NCBI GenBank assembly: GCA_965215945.1
Contig: CBDCFC010000026.1
Span: forward strand, 92,113 to 156,112
Source of the DNA: JAHEKD01 sp965215945
GTDB taxonomy: Bacteria > Pseudomonadota > Gammaproteobacteria > Arenicellales > JAHEKD01
Length of the DNA stretch: 64,000 bases
Reading direction: 5' to 3'
The position numbers and the translations under genes are program-made. A model generated the notes under the pieces. That model worked only from the letters and a program-made list of their open reading frames with translations, had not been told where the DNA came from and did not search any database. This document shows, in pieces, positions 63,674-64,000 of the stretch (the first letter of the stretch is position 1; the number at the start of each line of letters is the position of its first letter).

Positions 63674-64000
63674 TTAAATACCTACTCCGAGCATCCAGTA
63701 ATTCTTAACTAGTGAGTTTGCAGCTTTTAAATCATCATACTTATACTTCCCAATATCATCGGGAAAATATTTTTCTGGATATAATTCCCTTATCTCGTGA
63801 TTTGTTGCACCTGCATCAATGGCATCAAGCAATCTAAGGTATCGTTTATATACGTTTCTTTTCTTTTGTCGCTTTATTTTTACAACCTCACCACCCCTAT
63901 CTGAAAATAACTTCTGTTTCTTTTTGAGTAAGTCTGCTGCAACTTTAAGCTGATGGTTAATCGGCAATGAAAGGTCAAATATAACGGCAACATCTCTCCA
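63674..64000 (-). CDS. DUF2285-like regulator, 5' end outside window
   Basis: The frame is open to the right edge: WRDVAVIFDLSLPINHQLKVAADL precedes the TTG at 63967. The pattern (DL..PI..QL..A...L), the central RYLRLLDAIDAGATNHEIREL and the final VKNYWMLGVG resemble DUF2285-type DNA-binding proteins of integrative and conjugative elements. The end of the gene is at 63674. Confidence 0.6.
   Translation of the reverse strand, partial: WRDVAVIFDLSLPINHQLKVAADLLKKKQKLFSDRGGEVVKIKRQKKRNVYKRYLRLLDAIDAGATNHEIRELYPEKYFPDDIGKYKYDDLKAANSLVKNYWMLGVGI

Overview
The window is typical gammaproteobacterial chromosome of moderately low GC. Signs of this are the mrcA / pilMNOP / aroK-aroB locus, a pqiABC lipid-transport operon, a class II ribonucleotide reductase split into nrdJa and nrdJb, an E. 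coli-type MsrA, Hsp33 and a YhcB/ZapG-like protein. I cannot name the genus from sequence alone. Genes are dense, on both strands, in short operons.

Layout. 1-8.3 kb (minus strand): the 5' part of a RecB-like nuclease gene, hemH, nadA, an H1-like Lys/Ala protein, then nrdJb-nrdJa behind two NrdR-type boxes. 8.8-16.7 kb (plus strand): SLC13/RCK transporter, an ABC-2 exporter pair, a large AsmA protein and an Ala-rich lipoprotein. 16.7-18.5 kb: an IS1111-type IS110 element inserted in a palindrome-rich repeat; a second, uninterrupted copy of that repeat lies at 34.6 kb. 18.5-31 kb: oxidoreductase, msrA, hslO, zapG-like, a decayed fructosamine kinase, M23 peptidase, sodB, ilvE, and a fabD-like / SDR / beta-CASP run. 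31-37 kb: lepB, a HisA-like gene, hemE, pyrF, two small lipoproteins, aroB-aroK. 37-46 kb: pilPONM-like genes without pilQ, mrcA, pqiC-pqiB-pqiA-pqiA. 46-56 kb: two outer-membrane barrels, a HugZ-like protein, a very large 22-residue-repeat (TSP3-like) protein with a SPOR domain, mtgA, a YcgN-family protein and a membrane ClpP-like protein. 56.9-61.1 kb: a stress island of Crp/Fnr regulator, Hsp20, two PPK2 kinases and an HTH protein with a long lysine tail. 61.3-64 kb: the end of an integrative element bounded by a tRNA-Phe-like 3' half.

The most rewarding observations are these. (1) The non-coding end of the IS110 element reads as a bridge/seek RNA: short segments in it match both insertion-site flanks and both element ends, each as a pair on opposite strands with a small hairpin between. 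(2) About 62 tandem 22-residue repeats sit between Sel1/TPR and SPOR-Sel1 modules in one gene of about 6.2 kb, interrupted by a single-base frameshift. (3) FNR-like palindromes lie upstream of the Hsp20/PPK2 and second PPK2 genes, next to a Crp/Fnr regulator whose recognition helix has the ExxSR pattern. (4) Two NrdR boxes 31 bp apart overlap the predicted nrdJ promoter.
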